DNA of 27,656 nt. It comes from an uncultured Acetatifactor sp. (lineage in GTDB: Bacteria > Bacillota > Clostridia > Lachnospirales > Lachnospiraceae). The stretch is taken from NCBI GenBank assembly GCA_934402375.1, contig CAKRUB010000035.1, positions 1-27,656 on the forward strand. The letters run 5' to 3'. Under the pieces are notes generated by a model that saw only the letters and a list, made by a program, of their open reading frames with translations, searched no databases and was not told the DNA's origin. The position numbers and the translations under genes were made by a program. How positions within the stretch are numbered: position 1 is the stretch's first letter; each line of letters begins with the position of its first letter. This document shows positions 6,954 through 13,504 of the stretch, piece by piece.

Positions 6954-7032
6954 TTCCCGGGGAAAAGCCTGCTAAGATCAAGATGTAACAGGCAGGAGCC
7001 AAACAAATCATAGCAAATCAGGAGGTAGCAAA

Positions 7033-7272
7033 ATGGCATTATCAAATCTTGCGGGATGGAATGAGGACAGGAAGAACAGTGCGGCATGCGGAACGGCGTG
7101 CGGGGCATCGGACAAGCCGGAGGAGAAAACGGCGGCGTGTGGAACGGCGTGCGGGGCATCGGACAAGCCGGAGGAGAAAACGGCGGCGTGTGGAACGGCG
7201 TGCGGGGCATCGGACAAGCCGGAGGAAAAACCGGCAGCATGCGGAACGGCGTGCGGGGCATCAGACAAGTAG
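7033..7272 (+). CDS. ACGX-repeat Cys-rich peptide, predicted RiPP precursor
   Basis: AGGAGG at 7020-7025 leads to ATG 7033; the product has 79 residues. A short leader (MALSNLAGWNEDRKNS) is followed by three full copies and one partial copy of a 17-residue unit, AACGTACGASDKPEEKT. This gives eight cysteines, all in ACGT-ACGA pairs (C19/C23, C36/C40, C53/C57, C70/C74). Together with the radical SAM/SPASM gene 27 bases downstream, this is the arrangement I recall as the predicted ACGX system, in which a radical SAM enzyme is expected to crosslink or modify the Cys-containing repeats. The mature product and activity are, to my knowledge, not established. It has no other recognised domain. Thioether crosslinks or metal binding are both plausible. 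Confidence 0.85.
   Translation: MALSNLAGWNEDRKNSAACGTACGASDKPEEKTAACGTACGASDKPEEKTAACGTACGASDKPEEKPAACGTACGASDK
7081..7269 (+). repeat. 51-bp in-frame repeats in the ACGX peptide gene
   Basis: Units start at 7081, 7132, 7183 and 7234 (the last is 36 bp). Copies 2 and 3 differ at only two bases, while copies 1 and 4 share GCATGC where the middle copies have GCGTGT. The middle copy was probably duplicated recently, so copy number should vary between strains. Confidence 0.9.
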
Positions 7273-7299
7273 AGAAGTGAAACGGATGAGGAGGACAGG

Positions 7300-8361
7300 A
7301 TGCAGCAGTATTTTTCTTTTCAATGGCATATAACGGACGAGTGTGATCAGCGGTGCAAACACTGTTACATTTTCTCGGGAGAGGGATGTAAGGAGCTTAA
7401 GAGCATGACATGGGAGCAGATGCAGCAGGTGGTCGCAAATTGCGAGGATTTCTGTAAGACCTATAACAGAGTGCCGTATTTTTACATTACCGGCGGCGAT
7501 CCGATCCTCCATCCGCACTTCTGGAAGCTGATGGTATTACTGAAAAGCAAGGAGATTCCCTTTACCATCATGGGAAATCCGTTTCATCTGAATGATGAGG
7601 TGTGCAGGATGCTTAAGACCTGCGGCTGTGAGAAATATCAGATGTCGCTGGACGGAATGCGGCAGACGCACGACTGGTTCAGGAAGCCGGGCAGCTTCGA
7701 GCTTACCTTGGAGAAGGTTGCATGCCTCAATCGTGCAGGGATAACAAGTATTATAATGAGTACCGTATCAAAAACCAATATGGACGAAATACCGGAAATT
7801 ATAGATGAAGTTGTAAAGGCGAAGGTAAAGGTTTTTGCATTTTCCCGCTATGTGCCGACCGGCGGAGAGGTAGATGCCGGAATGACGCCACAGGAATACA
7901 GGGAACTGCTGAAAAACTGTGATGCAAAGATGAAAGCGTACGAGGCGGCGGGCTGCGAGACCTATTTTAATAGAAAGGATCATCTGTGGACGCTCTACGA
8001 ATACGAAACGGGTCAGTTTAAAATCCCCGCTGACGCAAAAGCCGGAGTGATTTATGGAGGCTGCAACTGTGGAAACTGTCACATAACGATTTCCTCCAAC
8101 GGGGATGTGATGGCGTGCAGGAGAGTCATGGACAGCAAGGTCGCTAACATCTTTGAGGAGCGGCTGGCGGAGGTATGGCTCGGACAGATGGAGAAATACA
8201 GAGAGTACGATAAATTTACAAAGTGCTGTAAGTGCGAGCTGAAGGCATGGTGCAGAGGCTGTCCGGCGGTGGCGAATGGGACGAACGGCGATTTCTACGG
8301 AGCAGACCCGCAATGCTGGAAAACGCGGAATGAGATCACAGGGGAGGAATTGTTATGTTGA
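7300..8361 (+). CDS. Radical SAM/SPASM peptide maturase (ACGX type)
   Basis: A protein of 353 residues with AGGAGG about ten bases before ATG 7300. The [4Fe-4S]-SAM motif is CxxxCxxC at C15, C19 and C22 (ECDQRCKHCYIF). ITGGDP supplies the SAM-contacting GGD/E. The C-terminal SPASM domain begins with C255, C257 and C260 (GGCNCGNC), continues ISSNGDVMACRR, and ends with CCKCELKAWCRGCP plus a late Cys; it would hold two auxiliary Fe-S clusters. This architecture modifies ribosomal peptides, for example by thioether or carbon-carbon bonds. The neighbouring Cys-repeat peptide is the obvious substrate. The gene overlaps the nitroreductase start by 7 bases. A SPASM anaerobic sulfatase-maturase-like role is less likely because no sulfatase is present. 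Confidence 0.9.
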   Translation: MQQYFSFQWHITDECDQRCKHCYIFSGEGCKELKSMTWEQMQQVVANCEDFCKTYNRVPYFYITGGDPILHPHFWKLMVLLKSKEIPFTIMGNPFHLNDEVCRMLKTCGCEKYQMSLDGMRQTHDWFRKPGSFELTLEKVACLNRAGITSIIMSTVSKTNMDEIPEIIDEVVKAKVKVFAFSRYVPTGGEVDAGMTPQEYRELLKNCDAKMKAYEAAGCETYFNRKDHLWTLYEYETGQFKIPADAKAGVIYGGCNCGNCHITISSNGDVMACRRVMDSKVANIFEERLAEVWLGQMEKYREYDKFTKCCKCELKAWCRGCPAVANGTNGDFYGADPQCWKTRNEITGEELLC

Positions 8362-8939
8362 TGGACATTATAAAGAACCGGCACTCTATCAGAAAATATA
8401 CAGACAGGCAGATCGGGCGGGAGGATCTGGAGACGATTCTCGAGGCAGGAAACTACGCGCCAAATGCGGGCGGCGGACAGAGGAGTATGCTGGTTGCAAT
8501 TCATAATAAGGAATTGGCGACGCAGATCGGACTGATGAATATGGCAAAATTCGACCGGACGCGGCTTGCCGGAAGCTATGTTTCCAAGGAACAGCCGAGC
8601 ACGATCGATGATCCGACCATCCGGAACGGCTTTTATGATGCACCTACCGTCGTGTGTGTTTTCGGACAGGACAATTTTCTCTTTAAGACAGCGGATGCCT
8701 TTTGCATGATGGAGAACATGGTATTGCAGGCGACGGAGCTCGGCATTTCTTCCTGCATCGTTTCAAGGGGATATGAGACCTTTTGCAATCTTGAAGGGCA
8801 GAAATATATGGAAGAATGGGGTGTTCCGGATGGATATAGCTGTCAGGGCTTTGTCATTCTCGGTTACATTGACGGAGAACAACCGCACCGGAAGCCCAGA
8901 AAGCAGGGCAGAATAAAAATAATTGAGGTGATGAGATGA
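8355..8939 (+). CDS. Nitroreductase-family flavoprotein
   Basis: ATG 8355 follows GGGGAGG by 7 bases and overlaps the radical SAM stop; the product has 194 residues. MDIIKNRHSIRKYTDRQI is the standard start of FMN-binding nitroreductases (R-x-S-x-R-x-Y), followed by ILEAGNYAPNAGGGQ and a C-terminal ELGISSCIVS/FVILGYIDGE segment. Such enzymes form FMN dimers that reduce nitro compounds, quinones or flavins with NAD(P)H. Some relatives act in peptide modification by dehydrogenating thiazolines. Here it could supply electrons or oxidise the peptide; neither is shown. It shares an ATGA start/stop overlap with the next gene, so the operon is tightly coupled. Confidence 0.88.
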   Translation: MLMDIIKNRHSIRKYTDRQIGREDLETILEAGNYAPNAGGGQRSMLVAIHNKELATQIGLMNMAKFDRTRLAGSYVSKEQPSTIDDPTIRNGFYDAPTVVCVFGQDNFLFKTADAFCMMENMVLQATELGISSCIVSRGYETFCNLEGQKYMEEWGVPDGYSCQGFVILGYIDGEQPHRKPRKQGRIKIIEVMR

Positions 8940-9553
8940 ATCTGGAAACTTGCCTGAAGAAAATGGAACTGGTGGGTGTTCTCGCATTCGCAACGGTGGA
9001 CAGTGAGGGCGCGCCGCAGATCAGAAATATCAGTGCGATTCATTATGAGCCGCAGGCACTTTATTTCTTCACCGCCAGAGGAAAAGATTTCTGTCGCGAG
9101 CTGCTGGAGGACGGCAGGGTGCAGATATTGTGTTATACAAAATATAAAGAAATGATCCGGCTTTCGGGAAAAGCCTATGCCGTAGCGGACGAGGAACAGA
9201 TAAAGTGGCGGGAGAGGATTTTTGAAGAGCAGCCGTATCTGTCAAATGTGTATCCGGGAGATACCAGAGACATCGGGATTATTTTCTGTATTGATCAGGG
9301 AGAGGTAGAGTATTTTAACCTTGGTGTGAAACCTATATTCAGGGAGACCTATCTTCTTGGAAATGGTATCATCAAAGAAAAAGGCTATTTCATAACAGAT
9401 TCCTGTATAGGCTGCGGCAGGTGTGCGAAAAACTGTCCACAGAATTGTATTGAGAAAGGCGCACCCTATGTGATCAGTCAAAGTCACTGCCTGCATTGCG
9501 GCAGTTGCTATGAAAAATGTCCGGTTAAGGCGGTGAAGAGATTGAAAAATTGA
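8936..9553 (+). CDS. PNPOx-like flavin domain fused to a 2x[4Fe-4S] ferredoxin domain
   Basis: A protein of 205 residues, starting at the ATGA overlap with the nitroreductase. Residues 1-130 resemble the split-barrel FMN-binding fold of pyridoxamine-phosphate-oxidase-like proteins (GVLAFATVDSEGAPQIRNISAI, then LYFFTARGKDF). Residues 157-195 form a bacterial ferredoxin with two CxxCxxCxxxC motifs (C157/160/163/167 and C185/188/191/195). This could move electrons between FMN and low-potential clusters, perhaps reducing the radical SAM enzyme or the nitroreductase; that partner assignment is inference. The gene ends in a copy of the hairpin element, which supplies the final codons RLKN and the TGA. 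Confidence 0.85.
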   Translation: MNLETCLKKMELVGVLAFATVDSEGAPQIRNISAIHYEPQALYFFTARGKDFCRELLEDGRVQILCYTKYKEMIRLSGKAYAVADEEQIKWRERIFEEQPYLSNVYPGDTRDIGIIFCIDQGEVEYFNLGVKPIFRETYLLGNGIIKEKGYFITDSCIGCGRCAKNCPQNCIEKGAPYVISQSHCLHCGSCYEKCPVKAVKRLKN

Positions 9554-9579
9554 AGAACGTGCGCAGAAATGGAGAGAAC
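9540..9579 (+). repeat. Hairpin element, internally deleted copy 3
   Basis: GATTGAAAAATT is joined directly to GAAGAACGTGCGCAGAAATG, which is the left end and the right end of the long copy at 401-499 with everything between removed. The right end again runs into a ribosome site (GGAGAG, 9571-9576) and a start codon (ATG 9580). Neither hairpin stem is complete here. Confidence 0.65.
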
Positions 9580-10359
9580 ATGAATCAAGATGACAGAAGG
9601 GAATATTTGATTGAGGAATTGTTGAAGGAAGAGCCGCAATATGCAAGGATGCGGATTCCTGAAAATGCGGGGGAACAGAAGCGCCTGCTTCGTTCCCTAA
9701 TGAATATTCGCCCTCCACGTCCCATCAGTGATAATGTTCTGGAAATTCAGGATGAATATCTGAGGGAGGAAGTGGCGGCAAGGGGAATTACCGACAGCGC
9801 TGCCCTGCCGGTCTCCGCGCTGGATAGCAGGCTGGTGCTCTGGCGCGGCGACATTACCACACTGAAGGTTGATGCGATTGTGAATGCTGCAAACAGTGCG
9901 CTGCGGGGATGCTTTGTGCCCTGTCATTCCTGCGTGGACAATATCATACACAGTGTCAGCGGAATGCAACTGCGCATGGAATGTGACCGACTGATGAACG
10001 AACAGGGCTATGACGAGCCGACAGGCAGAGCGAAGATTACGCCCGCCTATAACCTTCCGTGTCGCTTTGTGCTTCATACGGTGGGGCCGATCGTAACGGG
10101 AACGCTTACGAAAACGCATTGCAGGCAGCTTGCGGATTGCTATCGCTCCTGCATGGAGCTTGCCGCAGAAAAGGGACTGAAAAGTATTGCTTTTTGCTGC
10201 ATCTCCACAGGGGAGTTCCATTTTCCGAGGGAAAAGGCGGCTGAAATTGCCGTTCGGACGGTAGTTGACTTCTTGCGGACGGATGAGAGACTGGAGAGGG
10301 TGGTGTTTAATGTTTTCAAACAGGAAGATTACGACATCTATAGAGAACTGCTCGGATAA
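9580..10359 (+). CDS. Zinc-dependent macrodomain, ADP-ribosylhydrolase
   Basis: ATG 9580 with GGAGAG upstream gives 259 residues; the in-frame TTG at 9550 lies in the repeat and is rejected. An N-terminal helical extension of about 85 residues precedes the macro fold. The fold carries WRGDITTLKVDAIVNAANSALRG (ADP-ribose pocket) and then GCFVPCHSCVDNIIHS. The C/H/C cluster (C115, H116, C118) is the signature of Zn-macrodomains that remove ADP-ribose placed by SirTM sirtuins. HTVGPIV and STGEFHFP complete the pocket. The SirTM gene follows with a 50-base overlap, the usual pairing, so this is the expected eraser. Confidence 0.9.
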   Translation: MNQDDRREYLIEELLKEEPQYARMRIPENAGEQKRLLRSLMNIRPPRPISDNVLEIQDEYLREEVAARGITDSAALPVSALDSRLVLWRGDITTLKVDAIVNAANSALRGCFVPCHSCVDNIIHSVSGMQLRMECDRLMNEQGYDEPTGRAKITPAYNLPCRFVLHTVGPIVTGTLTKTHCRQLADCYRSCMELAAEKGLKSIAFCCISTGEFHFPREKAAEIAVRTVVDFLRTDERLERVVFNVFKQEDYDIYRELLG

Positions 10360-11227
10360 AGCAGAATGCCTTATCCAAAATTTACAGGAGGCAGACGCAG
10401 TCGTCATAGGAGCCGGAGCGGGCTTATCCACTTCGGCGGGCTTCACATACGTGGGAGGACGCTTCCGGCAATATTTTCAGGACTTCGGAGAAAAATATGG
10501 TTTCAAGGATATGTATTCCGGGGGCTTCTATCCGTACCGGACGCTAGAGGAACACTGGGCATATTGGAGCCGGTATATTTACATCAACCGGTACATGAAT
10601 GCGCCCAAGCCTGTCTATGAGAAGCTGTACGAACTGGTTCGTGATAAGGACTACTTTGTATTGACGACGAATGTGGATCACTGCTTCCAGAAAGCGGGCT
10701 TTGATAAGCATCGGCTGTTCTATACGCAGGGCGACTATGGGCTGTTTCAGTGTAGCGAGCCCTGTCATCAGGAAACCTATGACAATGAAAAAGTCATTCG
10801 GGAGATGGTGACGGCTCAAGGGTACAAAATCGTATCTGACGGAGCATTATTTTTACCGGAGGGTGTCTCCCCGAAGATGGCGGTTCCGATGGAGCTGGTT
10901 CCCCATTGTCCGAAATGCGGTCGTCCTATGAGCATGAACCTTCGGGCGGACGGAACCTTTGTCGAGGATGAGGGCTGGCATATCGCGGCGGAGCGGTATT
11001 CCGATTTTCTCCGCAGACACAGGAATTTAAGGGTCTTGTTTCTGGAGCTGGGCGTCGGTATGAACACACCCGGAATCGTTAAATATCCCTTCTGGCAGAT
11101 GACCGCAGAAAACCCTGCCGCGGTCTATGCCTGCATCAACTATGGAGAAGCGTATGTCCCTGACGAAATCAAGAAGAAATCCATTTGTATCAATGGGGAT
11201 ATTGGGGAAGTGCTGGACAGGATTTAG
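10310..11227 (+). CDS. SirTM-type sirtuin, probable protein ADP-ribosyltransferase
   Basis: ATG 10310 with GGAGAGGG upstream gives 305 residues and starts inside the macrodomain gene. The NAD-binding motif is GAGAGLSTSAGFTY; TTNVD includes Asn121. Where canonical deacylase sirtuins have a catalytic His (HG), this protein has QGDYG with Gln140. Class M sirtuins (SirTM) from staphylococci and streptococci also have Asn and Gln here and act as ADP-ribosyltransferases on lipoylated GcvH-L. A zinc module is visible (CSEPCH and CPKCGRPM). No GcvH-L or lipoate ligase gene is present in the window, so the target here is unknown. It is the last gene of the six-gene operon. Confidence 0.88.
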   Translation: MFSNRKITTSIENCSDKAECLIQNLQEADAVVIGAGAGLSTSAGFTYVGGRFRQYFQDFGEKYGFKDMYSGGFYPYRTLEEHWAYWSRYIYINRYMNAPKPVYEKLYELVRDKDYFVLTTNVDHCFQKAGFDKHRLFYTQGDYGLFQCSEPCHQETYDNEKVIREMVTAQGYKIVSDGALFLPEGVSPKMAVPMELVPHCPKCGRPMSMNLRADGTFVEDEGWHIAAERYSDFLRRHRNLRVLFLELGVGMNTPGIVKYPFWQMTAENPAAVYACINYGEAYVPDEIKKKSICINGDIGEVLDRI

Positions 11228-11234
11228 AAAATAA

Positions 11235-11258
11235 ATCTCGTCATATGTCTGACGAGAT
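11235..11258 (+). terminator. Hairpin after the ACGX/SirTM operon
   Basis: ATCTCGTCA (11235-11243) and TGACGAGAT (11250-11258) form a perfect 9-bp stem with a six-base loop, seven bases after the sirtuin stop. No T-run follows immediately (the first is TTTTT about 14 bases on), so it is an imperfect intrinsic terminator or an mRNA-stabilising end. Confidence 0.55.
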
Positions 11259-11344
11259 AATTGACGGGATTTTTATGTTTTGTTATATTATGGATGGAAT
11301 GCAGAGCCGGTTAAGGCGGGTGATACCGCAGAGTGGGGGCTGGG

Positions 11345-11584
11345 ATGACTTCGGAAGAATTATGGAATGAATATTGTGAAAGAACAGGAACTGACAGAGC
11401 ACAGAATCACGAGGCATGGGCGTTCTGCGGCGGAGGAGCCGCAACGGATGAATTGCTGAGGCTCGTGCTGGACGGTAAAAAGTTTGGAACGGCAAGTATT
11501 TACGAGGACTAGCTGGCAGAGGGCGAAGAACTTCCGGGAGAACGGGATTACAGTGTGCTTCTGGACGCAAGGGGAGAGGCGTAA
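11345..11584 (+). pseudogene. ASCH-domain protein, interrupted and truncated
   Basis: From ATG 11345 the frame reads MTSEELWNEYCERTGTD, AWAFCGGGAATDELLRLVLDGKKFGTASIY, then TAG at 11510-11512 (codon 56). It resumes in the same frame with LAEGEELPGERDYSVLLDARGEA before TAA at 11584. ELWxEYCExTG, GKKxxTAS and LPxxGDYSVxLD are the pattern of ASCH (PUA-like, possible RNA-binding) proteins of about 145 residues. The C-terminal half is missing and there is an internal stop, so it is not functional. Nothing recognisable lies in 11259-11344. Confidence 0.75.
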
Positions 11585-11628
11585 GGGCTGCGCAACATGG
11601 ATGCGATAGCAAAGGAGGAAGGAATTTC

Positions 11629-12303
11629 ATGACACACACAATGATTAAGCTTTTGGTCTTACTTGCCTGTGCCGGGCATCTGGCGCTCTGGCACTGCGAC
11701 TGGATCATTACATGCTTAGCGGGCGGCAGATTCGATTTCCGCTATCTGAAGGATAATGAAAAGCTCGCGGCGGCGATAGGAGAGACACCGTTAAAGAGAC
11801 CGATGCGCTCGATGGTGCTCGGCACGTTTGCCATGATGGCGGCGTTTCCGGGGTATCTCGCCGTCTGTGAATGGATGCGGCAGTTCTCCGGTATATGTGC
11901 GCTGCTGATGGCGTTGGGCAGTGTACTGTTTTTCCTGCCGGGTGTCGCACATCATGTATTCTGCGGGGCAGTGGAGTGGTTTTACATCCGTATGGGAAAG
12001 ACGGAGGAGGCGCGGCAGACAATCGTGGAGTTTTTCGGGAAAACGTCCTCCACAATGTATGTCTGCTATGTCGGTCTGTTGATCTTTGCAGTTACGCTGT
12101 TTGTCGCCGTGGTGAGCGGCACGACAAGCCTGCCTGCATGGGCTTGTGTGTTTAACGCCTTGCCGCTGTTCCTTGTGCTGGCTCCGTTCCGTATCGTCGG
12201 GACAGGAAATCTTGTCAATGCGACGGTATTTCACGCCAGCTCGACTGGCCGCGCATCAGAAAACTGCTTGCAATCGGATTGTTTGCGTCCGTGCTGCATC
12301 TGA
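11629..12303 (+). CDS. Multi-pass membrane protein (DUF6796-like), altered C-terminus
   Basis: AAGGAGG about ten bases before ATG 11629; 224 residues in the present frame. Several hydrophobic segments are visible (MIKLLVLLACAGHLALW, FLPGVAHHVFCG, YVCYVGLLIFAVTLFVAVVSG). I associate GxGHLxxxxxD, LKRPM and GVAHHVFCG with a clostridial membrane family (DUF6796), from memory. After about FRIVGTGNLVNATVF the remaining residues (HASSTGRASENC and on) have low hydrophobicity and are the wrong frame of the next gene, so the last part of the domain has been lost at a junction near 12225-12235. The next gene is a paralogue. Function unknown. Confidence 0.65.
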   Translation: MTHTMIKLLVLLACAGHLALWHCDWIITCLAGGRFDFRYLKDNEKLAAAIGETPLKRPMRSMVLGTFAMMAAFPGYLAVCEWMRQFSGICALLMALGSVLFFLPGVAHHVFCGAVEWFYIRMGKTEEARQTIVEFFGKTSSTMYVCYVGLLIFAVTLFVAVVSGTTSLPAWACVFNALPLFLVLAPFRIVGTGNLVNATVFHASSTGRASENCLQSDCLRPCCI

Positions 12304-12893
12304 TCGGAGACTTAATTCTCGGTTGGGGCGTACAGGATGAAAGCTATGACGGTATCCTGCGGATGCTGTCAGCCTATACCGGCACGTCGGACGGCGGAAT
12401 CCTAGCGGCTGCGCTGCTGGGAATGTTTGGTGTCACGCTGGAAGGGCTGAGCAGCTTCGGCATCTATCGGCTGATGGCGGAAAAGTCACCGGAGCATACC
12501 CATCGCTACCGCTCGGGTATTCTGGGGTACATAATCTTCGGCGGCTGCGGCTTTCATGTGCCTGTATGCGCCATGGCGTTTCTCATGAAGCATGGTTTTG
12601 CGACAGAGCTGATTCTGAAGTACGCGGCTTACTTTGTTCTTCCCGGTTTTGTCCTGTTCTGGGTGTTCTTCCTTGTCATGCAGATCACGCAGATCAGTGC
12701 CTTCGCCAAAGGATGCACGCCCTATCCGAAGTGGTGCTGGGTCTTTTCGATGCCTGTCGGCATGGCGGTGGCAATGGCAATCACCGTTTTCGGCAACTAT
12801 CCCATTGGAAATGCGGTTTCCTGCGCGTGGATCAGCATCGGAAATCTCTGGATGTTTGGCGGGCTGTTGGCAATGATGAAAAAGGCACAGTGA
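12279..12893 (+). pseudogene. Second DUF6796-like membrane protein, lacking its start
   Basis: The coding-like frame can be read from about 12228 (RQLDWPRIRKLLAIGLFASVLHLIGDLILGWG) but has no ATG or ribosome site. TTG 12279 is the nearest formal start, giving 204 residues. It is a paralogue of the preceding protein: HLIGDLIL aligns with HLALWHCD, GCGFHVPVCAM with GVAHHVFCGAV, and PYPKWCWVF with SLPAWACVF. Several membrane segments are visible (YAAYFVLPGFVLFWVFFLVM). Its first codons were removed by the same junction that cut the upstream gene, so expression is doubtful unless the ribosome re-initiates. Function unknown. Confidence 0.6.
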
Positions 12894-12945
12894 CGACCAG
12901 ACTTTCTGTATCATTATGGAATAGGGCATAAAGGGGGAGTAAGCG

Positions 12946-13488
12946 ATGCAAACGGTGGAAGTGGCATTGAGAAGCTGGCAGGAGAACGATGCAAGAGGGC
13001 TATATGAAATGTGTCTTGATGACACCGTGAGAAAGAGTGGAATCTGTTTCTATGATTCTCCGGAGGAGAGTCTGGATACGATTAATTTCTGGAAGAAGGA
13101 TCCGGGTAGCAAGGTAATTACCGACAGGCAGAATCAAGCCTTTATGGGATTTATAAATCTGGGCGAAATGAACCGTTATGATGGATATATGGAGCTGGAA
13201 TATGCTGTCGATGCAGAATACCGGAATCAGGGCTGTGCAACACAGGCTGTAAAACGGATGTTGGAATATGGATTTAAGGAAATGCATTTATCCGTTATTG
13301 CGGCGTGGGTGCGGTCACATAATCAGGCGAGCGCACGAGTTCTGGAAAAGTGCGGCTTCACCCTTGAGGGCAGGCTGAGAAAGCACGCGCGCGATAAGAG
13401 TGACACCTTATGCTACTCTATTTTGAGAGAGGAATGGGAGGAGCAGCAGGCACACGGTACTGTAGCACCGGTGTGTAACATACAGTGA
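12946..13488 (+). CDS. GNAT acetyltransferase, RimJ/RimL-like
   Basis: AAGGGGGAG precedes ATG 12946; 180 residues. VALRSWQENDARGLYEMCLDD is the typical start of RimJ/RimL-type N-acetyltransferases. ELEYAVDAEYRNQGCATQAVKRML carries the acetyl-CoA binding loop (R-N-Q-G-C-A), and HNQASARVLEKCGFTLEGRLRKHAR is the conserved C-terminal helix and strand. The last twelve residues (AHGTVAPVCNIQ) lie outside the fold and are encoded by an imperfect palindrome (about 13451-13473), so the tail may be a repeat-derived extension. The substrate is unknown: a protein N-terminus or a small amine. Confidence 0.85.
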   Translation: MQTVEVALRSWQENDARGLYEMCLDDTVRKSGICFYDSPEESLDTINFWKKDPGSKVITDRQNQAFMGFINLGEMNRYDGYMELEYAVDAEYRNQGCATQAVKRMLEYGFKEMHLSVIAAWVRSHNQASARVLEKCGFTLEGRLRKHARDKSDTLCYSILREEWEEQQAHGTVAPVCNIQ

Positions 13489-13504
13489 AAGCAGGAGAAG
13501 AGAG

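Noticed and set aside
6950..7268. Minus-strand repeat frames rich in Pro, His and Ala (DAPHAVPHAA type)
   Set aside because: They are the reverse reading of the 51-bp ACGX repeats. The plus frame has a ribosome site, a stop and a maturase next to it.
7081..7269. Possible CRISPR array
   Set aside because: The 51-bp units have no unique spacers and are in frame within a gene. The same holds for the 78-bp units at 1-360; the 53-bp units at 24224-24336 are directly adjacent copies without spacers.
11185..11370. 61-codon plus-strand frame after the sirtuin
   Set aside because: It overlaps the sirtuin end and the hairpin at 11235-11258, has no ribosome site and no family resemblance.
13451..13473. 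Palindrome at the end of the GNAT gene as a terminator
   Set aside because: The stem CACACGGT/ACCGGTGTG has a bulge, lies in codons and has no T-run; the next gene starts 17 bases after the stop.
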